A stretch of 64,000 nt of DNA. Source: an uncultured Oscillospiraceae bacterium. GTDB taxonomy: Bacteria > Bacillota > Clostridia > Oscillospirales > Oscillospiraceae. The first letter of the stretch is position 1; each line of letters opens with the position of its first letter. The position numbers and the translations under genes are program-made. The notes beneath the pieces were generated by a model that was not told where the DNA came from, did not search any database, and saw nothing but the letters and a program-made list of their open reading frames with translations. Positions 53,964 through 64,000 of this stretch are shown piece after piece. The DNA lies in NCBI GenBank assembly GCA_958436045.1, contig CAUBIP010000002.1, forward strand, positions 3,083 to 67,082, given 5' to 3'.

Positions 53964-54321
53964 AGAAGCACCAGCCTGACCGGTCGCCCGCCCCTATTCG
54001 GGCATCCAGTGGACCGGTGCGGCAGCCCGGTGTGAGCGGGAAACCGGGCCGCAGGCGGCATCGCCGCCAAAGGAGATTGGGAGAACACAGGAAGCAAGCC
54101 TGTCATAAGCTGCCAATCGCATTGCGCAAAAAGTGCAATGTCCAGGAAGAACAAACATGATCCGCGCGTCTGACATGCGCTCTCACCCGCCGCCAAAGTC
54201 TCCGTGCCTTTGTAGGCCAAAGCGGAACCAGGGGGTGCTGCCCCACCGGTACGGCAGCCTCGGCAGCGCCTCCCATTTATGCGCCGCTCTGATTCGCCGT
54301 TTTCCGTTTTGCTTGGCTTCT
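53964..54321 (-). ncRNA. Candidate structured non-coding RNA, about 358 nt
   Basis: A minus-strand unit with a promoter at 54358-54328 and a terminator at 53956-53920, no convincing protein frame, and ends that pair. The predicted first base (54321) begins AGAAGCCAAGC, which pairs with GCTGGTGCTTCT at the 3' end (53964-53975; one bulge, one mismatch). At least six inner stems are visible: CATTGC/GCAATG, GATTGG/CCAATC enclosing ACAGG/CCTGT, GGCGGC/GCCGCC, GCCCGGT/ACCGGGC, ACCGGTC/GACCGGT enclosing GCCCG/CGGGC, and CTTTG/CAAAG. I looked for RNase P, tmRNA, SRP, 6S, T-box and cobalamin signatures and found none. It lies between merR and the adenine deaminase gene. Identity unknown. Confidence 0.5.
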
Positions 54322-54327
54322 ATCTGC

Positions 54328-54358
54328 AGTGTACTGCATATACCAACTATATTGTCAA
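54328..54358 (-). promoter_or_regulatory. Promoter of the candidate RNA
   Basis: Minus strand: -35 TTGACA, 19-base spacer, -10 TACACT (a 17-base reading gives the weaker AGTACA). A perfect palindrome TGCAGTGTACTGCA covers the -10. The start TTGACAATATAGT resembles TTGACAGTATAGT of the deaminase-merR promoter. Confidence 0.55.
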
Positions 54359-54409
54359 CCCCTTTCTCGGTTATTTTTACGTCAAAACAAGATAATACCC
54401 GTTTTCGAT

Positions 54410-54438
54410 TGGACAAATTCACGAAGCTATGGTAAAAT
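54410..54438 (+). promoter_or_regulatory. Promoter of the adenine deaminase gene
   Basis: -35 TGGACA, 17-base spacer, -10 TAAAAT, about 38 bases before the start codon. It diverges from the candidate RNA promoter, 52 bases away. Confidence 0.65.
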
Positions 54439-54476
54439 CGAGCCATCAAACTACAAAGGAAAGGGCGGCATTTTTT

Positions 54477-56210
54477 ATGGCACAGCAGGAAAGCTACGTC
54501 GGCAAGATCAATCGAAAGCTTGCAAACAAGCGCCGGATCATTGAAGCAGCCTCCGGGCGGGAAAAAGCGGATCTGGTCCTGAAAAACGCAACGTATGTCA
54601 ACGTATTCTCCAACGAACTATGCACGGCAAATATCGCCTGCGCCAATGGGCTGATCGTCGGCATCGGCGACTATGCCGGGGAGCAGGAGTTGGACCTCAC
54701 CGGTAAGATCGTCTGCCCCGGGTTTCTGGATGCCCACATCCACCTGGAGAGCAGCATGGTTTCCCCGACAGAATTTGTCAAAGCCGTCCTGCCCCACGGG
54801 ACGACGACCGTCGTCACAGATCCCCACGAGATCACCAACGTCATGGGGACAGACGGTATCGAGTATATGCTCCAGGCAACAGAGGGCCTGCCGGTGGATG
54901 TGCGGTTCATGCTGCCCTCCTGCGTCCCGGCCACGCCGATGGACGAAGCCGGGGCGACGCTGGACTACCGGACCATCGACATGTTCTATGACTATCCCCG
55001 TGTCCAGGGCCTGGCGGAGATGATGAATTACATCGGCGTCATCCGGGGTGATGAGGAGGTCATCAAAAAGATCGTCGCCGCCCAGGCACATCATAAAAAG
55101 ATCGACGGCCATGCCCCGGGCCTGACCAGCAAGGAGCTGGATACCTATATCGCCGCCGGTGTCTACTCCGACCACGAGTGCGCCACCCTGGACGACGCGC
55201 TGCGGAAGCTCCAGCGGGGCCAGTTTATCATGATCCGCGAGGGCACTGCCGCCCGGAATCTCGAGGCGCTGGCGCCGCTGCTCAACTGGAAATACCATGA
55301 GCGCTGCATGTTCTGCTGCGACGACCGGCACCCCAATGATCTCCTTTCCAAGGGCCATATCGACGATATCATCCGCCAAGCCATCAACCGCTACGGCGTC
55401 GACCCGATCATCGCCGTCAAGGCTGCCTGCCATCACGCGGCCCGCTACTTCCTGCTCAATAACCGGGGTGCCATCGCCCCCGGCTACCTGGCAGACCTGG
55501 TCGTCGTGGATAATTTCCAGGATTTCCAGGTTGAAAAGGTCTTTAAAAAGGGAAAATTGATGTTCGACGGCCAGCAGGTCGCCCCGTTCGATCCCCCGCA
55601 GATCGACCCGCACCTGGTCGCCCAGGCGCACCACACGTTCCGCGTCGCCCCCCTCACGGCGGACGACTTTGCAACCCCGCGCCAGCGTGCCATGCTCGGC
55701 ATGGTCCCCGGTGAGATCATCACGACAGACAACGGCTATGCCGACCATATCGACCCCGCGCAGGATATTCTGAAGATCGCCGTCATCGAGCGCCACAAGG
55801 GCACCGGGCACATCGGCCTGGGCTATTTGCAGGGCTACGGCCTGAAATCCGGCGCGGTGGCGACCTCAGTCTCCCACGACAGCCATAATATCATCGTCGT
55901 CGGCGCAAACGAGGCGGATATGGCCTTTGCCGCCAACCAGGTCGTCGCATCCGGCGGCGGCATCGTCGTGGCGGACGGAGGCCGCATCACCGGCCAGGTC
56001 GTGCTGGAGATCGCAGGGCTGATGAGTGAGGGCAGCCTGCCCCAGGTCAACGCGCGGCTGGAGCAGGCGAAGGCCGCCGCTTTCCGCCAAGGCGTCAACA
56101 CCGGGATCGACCCGTTTATGACGCTCTCGTTCATGTCCCTGCCGGTCATTCCCCAGCTGCGGCTGACGACCCGGGGCGTGATCGACGTGGCAACGCAGCA
56201 ATATCTGTGA
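54477..56210 (+). CDS. ade: Adenine deaminase
   Basis: 577 residues from ATG 54477 (AGGAAAGGG about 11 bases upstream; an earlier in-frame ATG overlaps the promoter). Converts adenine to hypoxanthine and ammonia. Metal-binding GFLDAHIHLESSM, VVTDPHEITNVMG, DGHAPGLTSKEL, SDHECATLDDAL and CCDDRHPNDL match the Ade family. The C-terminal Ade domain includes HDSHNIIVVGAN and GGGIVV. Full length. With the upstream deaminase it forms a purine-salvage neighbourhood. Confidence 0.95.
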   Translation: MAQQESYVGKINRKLANKRRIIEAASGREKADLVLKNATYVNVFSNELCTANIACANGLIVGIGDYAGEQELDLTGKIVCPGFLDAHIHLESSMVSPTEFVKAVLPHGTTTVVTDPHEITNVMGTDGIEYMLQATEGLPVDVRFMLPSCVPATPMDEAGATLDYRTIDMFYDYPRVQGLAEMMNYIGVIRGDEEVIKKIVAAQAHHKKIDGHAPGLTSKELDTYIAAGVYSDHECATLDDALRKLQRGQFIMIREGTAARNLEALAPLLNWKYHERCMFCCDDRHPNDLLSKGHIDDIIRQAINRYGVDPIIAVKAACHHAARYFLLNNRGAIAPGYLADLVVVDNFQDFQVEKVFKKGKLMFDGQQVAPFDPPQIDPHLVAQAHHTFRVAPLTADDFATPRQRAMLGMVPGEIITTDNGYADHIDPAQDILKIAVIERHKGTGHIGLGYLQGYGLKSGAVATSVSHDSHNIIVVGANEADMAFAANQVVASGGGIVVADGGRITGQVVLEIAGLMSEGSLPQVNARLEQAKAAAFRQGVNTGIDPFMTLSFMSLPVIPQLRLTTRGVIDVATQQYL

Positions 56211-56219
56211 CGCAGGCGC

Positions 56220-56248
56220 TTTACAAAGGGCGGAAATCCCGGTATAAT
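56220..56248 (+). promoter_or_regulatory. lepA promoter
   Basis: -35 TTTACA, 17-base spacer, -10 TATAAT. Confidence 0.75.
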
Positions 56249-56295
56249 GGAAAAAACAAGAATTCGGCGCGCCTTGCGCCTATGAGGTGAACCAC

Positions 56296-58101
56296 TTGAC
56301 AGATCGCGCAAAAATCAGAAATTTTTCGATCATTGCCCATATTGATCACGGCAAATCCACCCTGGCGGACCGCCTGCTGGAGGAGTGCAATACCATCGAC
56401 AAGCGGGAAATGGAGGACCAGATCCTGGACTCCATGGACCTGGAGCGGGAGCGCGGCATCACGATCAAAGCCCGCGCCGTCCGCCTGCAGTACCAGGCCG
56501 ACGACGGCGAGACCTATATCCTGAACCTGATCGACACGCCGGGCCACGTGGACTTCAACTACGAGGTCTCCCGGAGCCTGACAGCCTGCGAGGGCGCGGT
56601 CCTTGTCGTGGACGCCTCCCAGGGCGTCGAGGCCCAGACGCTGGCCAACACGTATCTGGCCATCGACAACGACCTGGAGGTCCTGCCGGTCATCAACAAG
56701 ATTGACCTGCCCGCTGCCCGGCCCCAGGAGGTCAAGCAGGAGGTAGAGGATATCATCGGCATCCCCGCCATGGACGCGCCGGAAATCTCCGCCAAAAATG
56801 GGATCAATATTCACGCTGTGCTGGAAATGATCGTGCACGGCGTCCCCGCCCCCCAGGGCGACCCGGCTGCGCCGCTGCAGGCGCTGATCTTTGACAGCCA
56901 GTACGACTCCTACCGGGGCGTCGTCGTCTATCTGCGCGTCATGAACGGTACGATGCGGCCGGGCATGGAGGTTCGGATGATGGGCACCGGCGCAGTCTAT
57001 AAGATCGTCGAGGTCGGCTATCTCAGCCCCCGGGGCATGATCGCCGCGCCGGAGCTGGGTGCCGGTGAGGTCGGCTATCTGACGGCCTCCATCAAGACGA
57101 TCTCCGACACCCGGGTCGGCGATACCGTCACGGGCCTGGAAAACCCGGCGGCCGAAGCGCTGCCCGGCTATAAAACCGTCCAGCCCATGGTCTTCTCCGG
57201 CGTCTACCCCGCCGACGGCTCCAAATACGACGACCTGCGGGATGCGCTGGAAAAGCTGAAGCTGAACGACGCCTCCATGAGCTATGAGCAGGAAAATTCC
57301 ATTGCCCTGGGCTTTGGCTTCCGCTGCGGCTTTTTGGGGCTGCTCCATATGGAGATCATCATGGAGCGCCTGGAGCGGGAGTTTAACCTCGACCTGATCA
57401 CGACAGCGCCGAACGTCGTCTACCGCGTAACGAAGACCGACGGCACAACCGTCGAGGTCTACACGCCGCTGAACTACCCCGATCCGGCGGAGATCCAAGA
57501 GGCGCAGGAGCCGTTTGTCAAGGCCAGCATCATCACACCGCCGGAGTACGTCGGCAATATCATGGAGCTGTGCCAGCAGCGCCGGGGTGAGTACCAGGAT
57601 ATGACCTATCTCGACCAGAGCCGCGTTGAGCTGCACTATCTCATGCCCCTCAACGAGATCATCTACGATTTCTTCGACTCCCTCAAATCCCGCACCCGGG
57701 GCTACGGCTCTCTGGACTATGAGCTCTACGGCTACCGGACCAGCAAGCTGGTCAAGCTGGATATTCTGCTCAACGGCGATGTTATCGACGCGCTGTCCTT
57801 CATCCTCTTTGCCGACAGTGCCTACGCCCGTGCCCGGAAGATCTGCGAAAAGCTGAAGGAGAACATCCCCCGCCAGATGTTTGAGATTCCGGTGCAGGCC
57901 GCCGTGGGCGGCAAGATCATCGCCCGAGAGACCATCAAAGCCCTCCGCAAGGACGTCCTGGCCAAGTGCTACGGTGGTGACGTTACCCGGAAGAAGAAGC
58001 TGCTGGAAAAGCAGAAGGAGGGCAAAAAACGGATGCGCAGCTTTGGCACCGTCTCCGTCCCCAGCGAGGCCTTTATGGCCGTGCTGAAAATGGACGACTA
58101 A
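56296..58101 (+). CDS. lepA: Elongation factor 4 (LepA)
   Basis: 601 residues from TTG 56296; GAGGTGA lies 6 bases upstream, whereas the in-frame GTG at 56287 sits inside that site. A ribosome-bound GTPase of translation. GTPase motifs [17 protein letters not shown] and NKIDLPAA; switch [11 protein letters not shown]. The LepA-specific C-terminal domain has [11 protein letters not shown] and [32 protein letters not shown]. Followed by hemW, the usual lepA-hemW order. Confidence 0.97.
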   Translation: MTDRAKIRNFSIIAHIDHGKSTLADRLLEECNTIDKREMEDQILDSMDLERERGITIKARAVRLQYQADDGETYILNLIDTPGHVDFNYEVSRSLTACEGAVLVVDASQGVEAQTLANTYLAIDNDLEVLPVINKIDLPAARPQEVKQEVEDIIGIPAMDAPEISAKNGINIHAVLEMIVHGVPAPQGDPAAPLQALIFDSQYDSYRGVVVYLRVMNGTMRPGMEVRMMGTGAVYKIVEVGYLSPRGMIAAPELGAGEVGYLTASIKTISDTRVGDTVTGLENPAAEALPGYKTVQPMVFSGVYPADGSKYDDLRDALEKLKLNDASMSYEQENSIALGFGFRCGFLGLLHMEIIMERLEREFNLDLITTAPNVVYRVTKTDGTTVEVYTPLNYPDPAEIQEAQEPFVKASIITPPEYVGNIMELCQQRRGEYQDMTYLDQSRVELHYLMPLNEIIYDFFDSLKSRTRGYGSLDYELYGYRTSKLVKLDILLNGDVIDALSFILFADSAYARARKICEKLKENIPRQMFEIPVQAAVGGKIIARETIKALRKDVLAKCYGGDVTRKKKLLEKQKEGKKRMRSFGTVSVPSEAFMAVLKMDD

Positions 58102-58133
58102 GCCCGCACCCATCGCGAAAGGAAGAACAACGC

Positions 58134-59345
58134 ATGGCCTTTAACTTTAAAATGCCATATGAAAAAAAAGTCCTGCCCCAGCGGGAATTGGGCATTTATA
58201 TTCACATTCCCTTCTGCCGCAGCAAATGCCAGTACTGCGACTTCTACTCCCTGGGCGGCAGCCGGGAAAAGGCCGTGACAGACCGGTATCTGCAGGCGCT
58301 GACGAGCCATTTCAAAGAGACGGGCGCTAGGGCCACCGGGTACGTTGTCGATACCGTCTATTTTGGCGGCGGCACCCCCAGCTTTTTCGGCGCGGCGGGA
58401 TTGATCCGCATTTTCAACGAGCTCCAGCGGCGCTTTGAGATTTCGCCGGACGCGGAGGTCACCTTCGAAGCCAATCCCGACAGCGTCTCCCCCGCGCTGC
58501 TGCAGGCGCTGCACAACGAGGGTTTTAACCGCATAAGCCTGGGCGTCCAGAACGATGAGGACGATGTCCTCAAAAAGCTGGGCCGCCCGCATACCTACGC
58601 CCAGGCCATCCACGCTGTGGAGCAGGCCCGGGCCGCGGGGTTTGAAAATCTCTCCATCGACCTGATGTACGGCCTGCCCAACCAGACGCTGCCCCAGTGG
58701 CAGCAGACACTCTGCCATGTGATGGACCTGGAGCCGGACCATGTCTCCTGCTACGGCCTGAAGGTCGAGCCGGGCACGCCCCTCTGGGAGTATAAGGACT
58801 GCGTCAATATCCCCGACGGAGACACTCAGGCGGATATGTACCTCTACACCTGTGACAAGCTGGATGAGCTGGGGTTCCACCAGTATGAGATCTCCAACTT
58901 TTCCCGCCTTGGCTTCGCCTCCCGGCACAATCTGAAATATTGGACCGGCGGAGAATACCTGGGCTTCGGCCCCTCAGCTGCCTCGGATTTCGCCGGCAAG
59001 CGCTTTACCATTGCCCGGGATCTTACCGCCTACTGTGACGGCATTCTGACCGGCGGCGCAATCCTGAGTGAATGCGAGGAGATCCCCAGCCGTGAGCGGG
59101 CCGGGGAGTACCTGATGCTGCGTCTGCGGACGGTACAGGGCATTGATTCAGAAGAATATGTCCGCAGCTTCTTGCTGCCGTTCCGCCCGCTGGACCAGAT
59201 CCTGCAAAAATGCAAGGAAATGGGCCTTGCCAAGCAGGAGGACACCCGTTGGCACCTGACCCCCAAGGGCATGCTCGTCTCCAACAGCATTCTGACTGAG
59301 CTGCTGCTGGCCCAGGAGCACTCCACGCCGCTGGCACGGCGGTAA
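58134..59345 (+). CDS. hemW: Radical SAM heme chaperone HemW (HemN-like)
   Basis: 403 residues. Radical SAM enzyme-like protein with the CxxxCxxC cluster site in HIPFCRSKCQYCDFYS, a following GGGTPSFF and SIDLMYGLPNQT, and the C-terminal HemN/HemW domain (SRHNLKYWTGGEYLGFGPSA). Lacks the extra N-terminal part of true coproporphyrinogen dehydrogenase, so HemW (heme transfer) is the better call. Start after AAAGGAAG, 32 bases after lepA; co-transcribed. Confidence 0.92.
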   Translation: MAFNFKMPYEKKVLPQRELGIYIHIPFCRSKCQYCDFYSLGGSREKAVTDRYLQALTSHFKETGARATGYVVDTVYFGGGTPSFFGAAGLIRIFNELQRRFEISPDAEVTFEANPDSVSPALLQALHNEGFNRISLGVQNDEDDVLKKLGRPHTYAQAIHAVEQARAAGFENLSIDLMYGLPNQTLPQWQQTLCHVMDLEPDHVSCYGLKVEPGTPLWEYKDCVNIPDGDTQADMYLYTCDKLDELGFHQYEISNFSRLGFASRHNLKYWTGGEYLGFGPSAASDFAGKRFTIARDLTAYCDGILTGGAILSECEEIPSRERAGEYLMLRLRTVQGIDSEEYVRSFLLPFRPLDQILQKCKEMGLAKQEDTRWHLTPKGMLVSNSILTELLLAQEHSTPLARR

Positions 59346-59362
59346 AACAACAAAAAAATAGA

Positions 59363-59399
59363 CGGCCATACCGGTACTCCGCCCGGTATGGCCGCTTTT
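59363..59399 (+). terminator. Terminator after hemW
   Basis: CGGCCATACCGG / CCGGTATGGCCG stem (12 bp) with an 8-base loop, then CTTTTA. Confidence 0.85.
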
Positions 59400-59415
59400 A
59401 TAGATTATACAGACG

Positions 59416-59451
59416 AAAAGGCATGGCCGTTTTGGAACGGCTATGCCTTTT
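59416..59451. terminator. Second terminator, likely for the minus-strand oxidoreductase operon
   Basis: AAAAGGCAT-x-GCCGTT / AACGGC-x-ATGCCTTTT stem with a 4-base loop; A and T runs on both strands, just after the leftward FAD oxidoreductase stop. Confidence 0.85.
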
Positions 59452-59479
59452 ACGATTCATTTTTCGGGGTTTTGATCGC

Positions 59480-61507
59480 TTAATCGAGGATCTTCAGCGC
59501 GCCGGTGGGGCAGTTCTCTGCGCACTTGCGGCAGGACGCACAGATCTTGATCGTCTCTTCGCCCTGGAATTCCGGCTTGATGACCGTATTAAAGCCACGC
59601 CCCACCAGGCCCAGCAGGCCCTTGCCGACGATCTCATCGCAGATCCGGACGCACTGGTTGCACAGGATGCACTTGCCCTGGTTGCGCTCGATGATCGCCA
59701 GGCGCTGCTCGGTATAGGCAGGGTGATTCTTGCCCATGAGCCGCTGCGGGTCGATGGGGGATCGGTTAGCAAACTTGATCAGGCGGCATTCGCCGTAATC
59801 AAAGCAGCCACACTCCAGGCAGCGCTTTGCCTCCGCCCGGGCTGCATCCTCAGCAAAGCCCAGGTTGATCTCCTTGAAGTCATGCTTCCGCTCCTCGGCG
59901 GGGCGGACCGGCATCTGGATTCGTGCAATCTTCTCCCGGTCAGCAAAGTCCTTCTCGCTGACCTGGCGCTCCGAGACATACGGCTTGCGATAGCCGACGA
60001 GGTTCCCATTCAAATAGGAGTCGACCACTTCGGCGCAGCGGTCACCTTCGCCGATGGCGGCAATGGCGATGGACGCACCCTTGTTCGTCGCATCGCCGAT
60101 GCCGAACACGCCCTCGACACTGGTACGGTAGGTCGCTTCGTCGGCGGCGATGATGCCGCGGCTGTTGCACTCCAGGGCCTCGAAGCCCACAGGATTGACC
60201 TTCTGGCCGATGGCGGCGATGACGCTGTCCACATCCAGGATCTCAAATTTGCCTTCTACCGGCACCGGTGCACGGCGACCGGAGGCATCCGGCTCGCCCA
60301 GCTCCATGACCTGGAGCTTGACGGCCTTGACCTTGCCATTCTCACCGAGAATCTCAGCGGGGTTCGTCAGGAATTTGAAGGTGACACCCTCTTCCCGGGC
60401 CTCTTCGATCTCGATGGCTTCCGCCGGCATTTCCGCTTCCGTCCGCCGGTAGATGACATAGACCTTCTCCGCGCCCAGGCGCACTGCTGTCCGGCAGGCG
60501 TCCATGGCCGTGTTGCCGCCGCCGACAATGGCGACCCGCTTGCCGATCTTCGGCGCCTGGCCCATGGCAACGCCCCGCAGGAAGTCGATACCGCCCAGCA
60601 CGCCCTCCAGCTCTTCGCCGGGGCAGCGCACACCGGTGCTCTTCCACGCGCCAATGGCGACGATGGTCGCATCGTATTGCTCGCGGAAATCGTCAAAGGA
60701 AATGTCCTTGCCAATGCGGACATTGTTCTGCAGCTTGACGCCGACCGCGGCGATCTCCTCAATCTCTTCGTCTACGATCGCCTTCGGCAGCCGGTATTCC
60801 GGAATGCCATAGCGCAGCATACCGCCCATCTTGGGCATGGCGTCCACAACCGTCACGTCGTGGCCCTTGCAGGCCAGGTAATAAGCCGCTGCCAGGCCAC
60901 CGGGACCGCCGCCGATGACGCCAACTTTTTTGCCCGTGGCCGGTTTGACCTCCGGCTGATAGCCGCCAGCCGCGCGGACGCGGTCCGCTGCAAAATATTT
61001 CAGATACGCGATGGAGATCGGCTGCTCGACATACTTTCTGCGGCAAGCCGTCTCACACGGATGGGGACAAACCCGTCCGATGGAGGAGGGCATGGGGATC
61101 TTCTCCTTGATGATCCGCACCGCCTCCCGGTCATTGCCTAGGGCGATCTGCTTGACATAGGCCTGACATTCCGTCCCGGCAGGGCAGTTGAGCATACACG
61201 GGCCCTTACAGTCGCCCACATGGTCGCTCATCAGCAGCTCCATGGTGATCTTCCGCGACTGCGCCGCCCGAGGCGAATCGGTCATGATGACCTGGCCGTC
61301 CTTAGGGATCGTGGAACAGGCACGCAGCAGCTTCGGGCAGCCCTCCGCCTCGACGACGCACAGACCGCAGCCGGCGTAATGCTTCAGCTGACCGTTTTCA
61401 CACAGGTTGGGGATCTCGATCCCGTTCTGCGCGGCGATCTGCAGGATCGTCTGCCCGGCAGTCCCGGTGCATTCTTTGCCATTGATGATGATTTTGATTT
61501 CAGCCAT
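59480..61507 (-). CDS. NAD(P)-dependent FAD/iron-sulfur oxidoreductase (GltD/NfnB-like)
   Basis: 675 residues from ATG 61507 (GGGAGGTG upstream). A [2Fe-2S] ferredoxin/NuoG-like N-terminus (about 1-75; CENGQLKHYAGCGLC). A GltD-type [4Fe-4S] region (DCKGPCMLNCPAGTEC, RVCPHPCETACRR) follows, then FAD motif GVIGGGPGGLAAAYYLA and NAD(P) motif VAIVGGGNTAMDACR. Two C-terminal [4Fe-4S] ferredoxin motifs (CILCNQCVRICDE, CASCRKCAENCP) end it. Together with the NuoE-NuoF protein upstream this resembles bifurcating transhydrogenases such as the Sporomusa-type Nfn (Stn) group, linking NADH, NADPH and ferredoxin; that role is inferred. Confidence 0.85.
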   Translation of the reverse strand: MAEIKIIINGKECTGTAGQTILQIAAQNGIEIPNLCENGQLKHYAGCGLCVVEAEGCPKLLRACSTIPKDGQVIMTDSPRAAQSRKITMELLMSDHVGDCKGPCMLNCPAGTECQAYVKQIALGNDREAVRIIKEKIPMPSSIGRVCPHPCETACRRKYVEQPISIAYLKYFAADRVRAAGGYQPEVKPATGKKVGVIGGGPGGLAAAYYLACKGHDVTVVDAMPKMGGMLRYGIPEYRLPKAIVDEEIEEIAAVGVKLQNNVRIGKDISFDDFREQYDATIVAIGAWKSTGVRCPGEELEGVLGGIDFLRGVAMGQAPKIGKRVAIVGGGNTAMDACRTAVRLGAEKVYVIYRRTEAEMPAEAIEIEEAREEGVTFKFLTNPAEILGENGKVKAVKLQVMELGEPDASGRRAPVPVEGKFEILDVDSVIAAIGQKVNPVGFEALECNSRGIIAADEATYRTSVEGVFGIGDATNKGASIAIAAIGEGDRCAEVVDSYLNGNLVGYRKPYVSERQVSEKDFADREKIARIQMPVRPAEERKHDFKEINLGFAEDAARAEAKRCLECGCFDYGECRLIKFANRSPIDPQRLMGKNHPAYTEQRLAIIERNQGKCILCNQCVRICDEIVGKGLLGLVGRGFNTVIKPEFQGEETIKICASCRKCAENCPTGALKILD

Positions 61508-61522
61508 GATACGCACCTCCCA

Positions 61523-63760
<2,238 letters not shown>

Positions 63761-63843
63761 GACATTCACTCCTTAAATCCACCGCCGGGAGGCGGCTTGG
63801 CGTAGCTATAATCTCAGCTTAAAACGCAGATTACATAATTTAA

Positions 63844-63872
63844 ACTATAGCATCCAGGAAATACAATGTCAA
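63844..63872 (-). promoter_or_regulatory. Promoter of the oxidoreductase operon
   Basis: Minus strand: -35 TTGACA, 17-base spacer, -10 TATAGT, giving a leader of about 78 bases. Confidence 0.75.
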
Positions 63873-63966
63873 TCTTTTTTCACCCGTTTTTTTGCAAACT
63901 TTCTCGCAAAAAATACGCTTTTCCAAAAATATCCGTAAATGTTTTAAATTTATAATTTATTGTGCA

Positions 63967-63980
63967 AATAACATGTTATT
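63967..63980. promoter_or_regulatory. Perfect 14-bp palindrome in AT-rich upstream DNA
   Basis: AATAACATGTTATT, in the AT-rich region (about 63870-64000) that holds no gene in this window. Could be an operator for the oxidoreductase operon or for a gene beyond the right edge. Confidence 0.35.
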
Positions 63981-64000
63981 ATTTATATAAACATTCCGTT

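Noticed and set aside
53810..54220. A 136-codon minus-strand open frame in the candidate RNA region
   Set aside because: Overlaps the terminator and the end of merR, has no ribosome site, and its product shows no family features; the paired-end RNA model explains the region better.
53964..54321. RNase P RNA, tmRNA, SRP RNA, 6S RNA, T-box or cobalamin riboswitch as the identity of the structured region
   Set aside because: The conserved GAGGAAAGTCC/ACAGAAA, tRNA-like T-loop with CCA, GGAAGGAAGCAG, central-bubble hairpin, TGGNACCGCG and GCCACTG elements were looked for on both strands and not found.
56221..58113. A 630-codon open frame on the minus strand opposite lepA
   Set aside because: It mirrors the lepA reading frame in GC-rich DNA, has no recognisable domain and no ribosome site; lepA is certain.
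59423..61141. A 572-codon plus-strand open frame opposite the FAD oxidoreductase
   Set aside because: Same reason; low-complexity product rich in Asp/Ala/Leu with no motif.

Overview
The window is a 64 kb stretch of a GC-rich Firmicutes (Clostridia) chromosome, most likely from an anaerobic gut-type Oscillospirales. This is inferred from the Firmicutes-style rpmH-rnpA-yidD-yidC-jag locus, two S-layer-homology (SLH) surface proteins, a SpoIIQ-like M23 protein and a spore-type cell-wall amidase, rubrerythrin, lysine synthesis by the acetylase (DapH) route, lactate-racemase cofactor genes, and a bifurcation-type NuoE-NuoF flavoprotein. I see no insertion sequence, prophage, CRISPR array or rRNA operon. 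One tRNA gene, a lysine riboswitch and one candidate structured RNA of about 358 nt are present.

Layout: 1-6.9 kb, leftward: an unknown partial gene coupled to a giant HD/HEAT/nucleotidyltransferase/phosphoribosyltransferase-like protein, then trmO and galE. 7-14.2 kb: a tail-to-tail overlapping amidase/rubrerythrin pair, tRNA-Arg, an SLH cell-wall hydrolase, a lipoprotein, and a coupled pyrF-like/phosphatase-acetyltransferase pair. 14.3-19 kb: EamA transporter, nrdR, and a surface operon (SLH alpha/alpha-barrel protein plus DUF4430 lipoprotein) resembling the parts of intrinsic factor. 19-23.7 kb: purA-purB, SpoIIQ-like protein, and a divergent XRE regulator/SLOG-protein pair. 23.7-26.6 kb: larE-larB-larC2-larC1. 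26.7-29.9 kb: ribosome/RNase P/membrane-insertion locus. 30-43.6 kb, mostly rightward: heterodimeric ABC exporter, uvrB, (leftward) a degenerate trpD relative, a ymdB-yhaO-yhaN-membrane protein operon, greA and an orphan adenylation enzyme. 43.6-51.4 kb: radC, uvrA, dapB-dapA under a lysine riboswitch, an M20 deacetylase and dapH. 51.6-56.2 kb: purine-salvage deaminases with a MerR regulator and the candidate RNA. 56.3-59.3 kb: lepA-hemW. 59.5-63.8 kb, leftward: a two-gene flavin/iron-sulfur oxidoreductase.

Functional links. DapA, DapB, DapH and the M20 enzyme cover most of the acetylated diaminopimelate pathway; only the aminotransferase step is not seen. PurA/PurB and the two deaminases bracket purine synthesis and salvage. 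UvrA and UvrB are both present but far apart. The lar operon builds the nickel-pincer cofactor, but no larA is in the window.

Main points for a second look: the candidate structured RNA at 53964-54321 (minus), which has its own promoter and terminator and paired ends; the giant multidomain protein; a PyrF relative that lacks the catalytic Lys/Asp motif; a 23-bp-arm palindrome joining divergent promoters; a 19-bp-spacer promoter before the MerR-linked gene; and opposing genes whose only visible terminators lie beyond each other.
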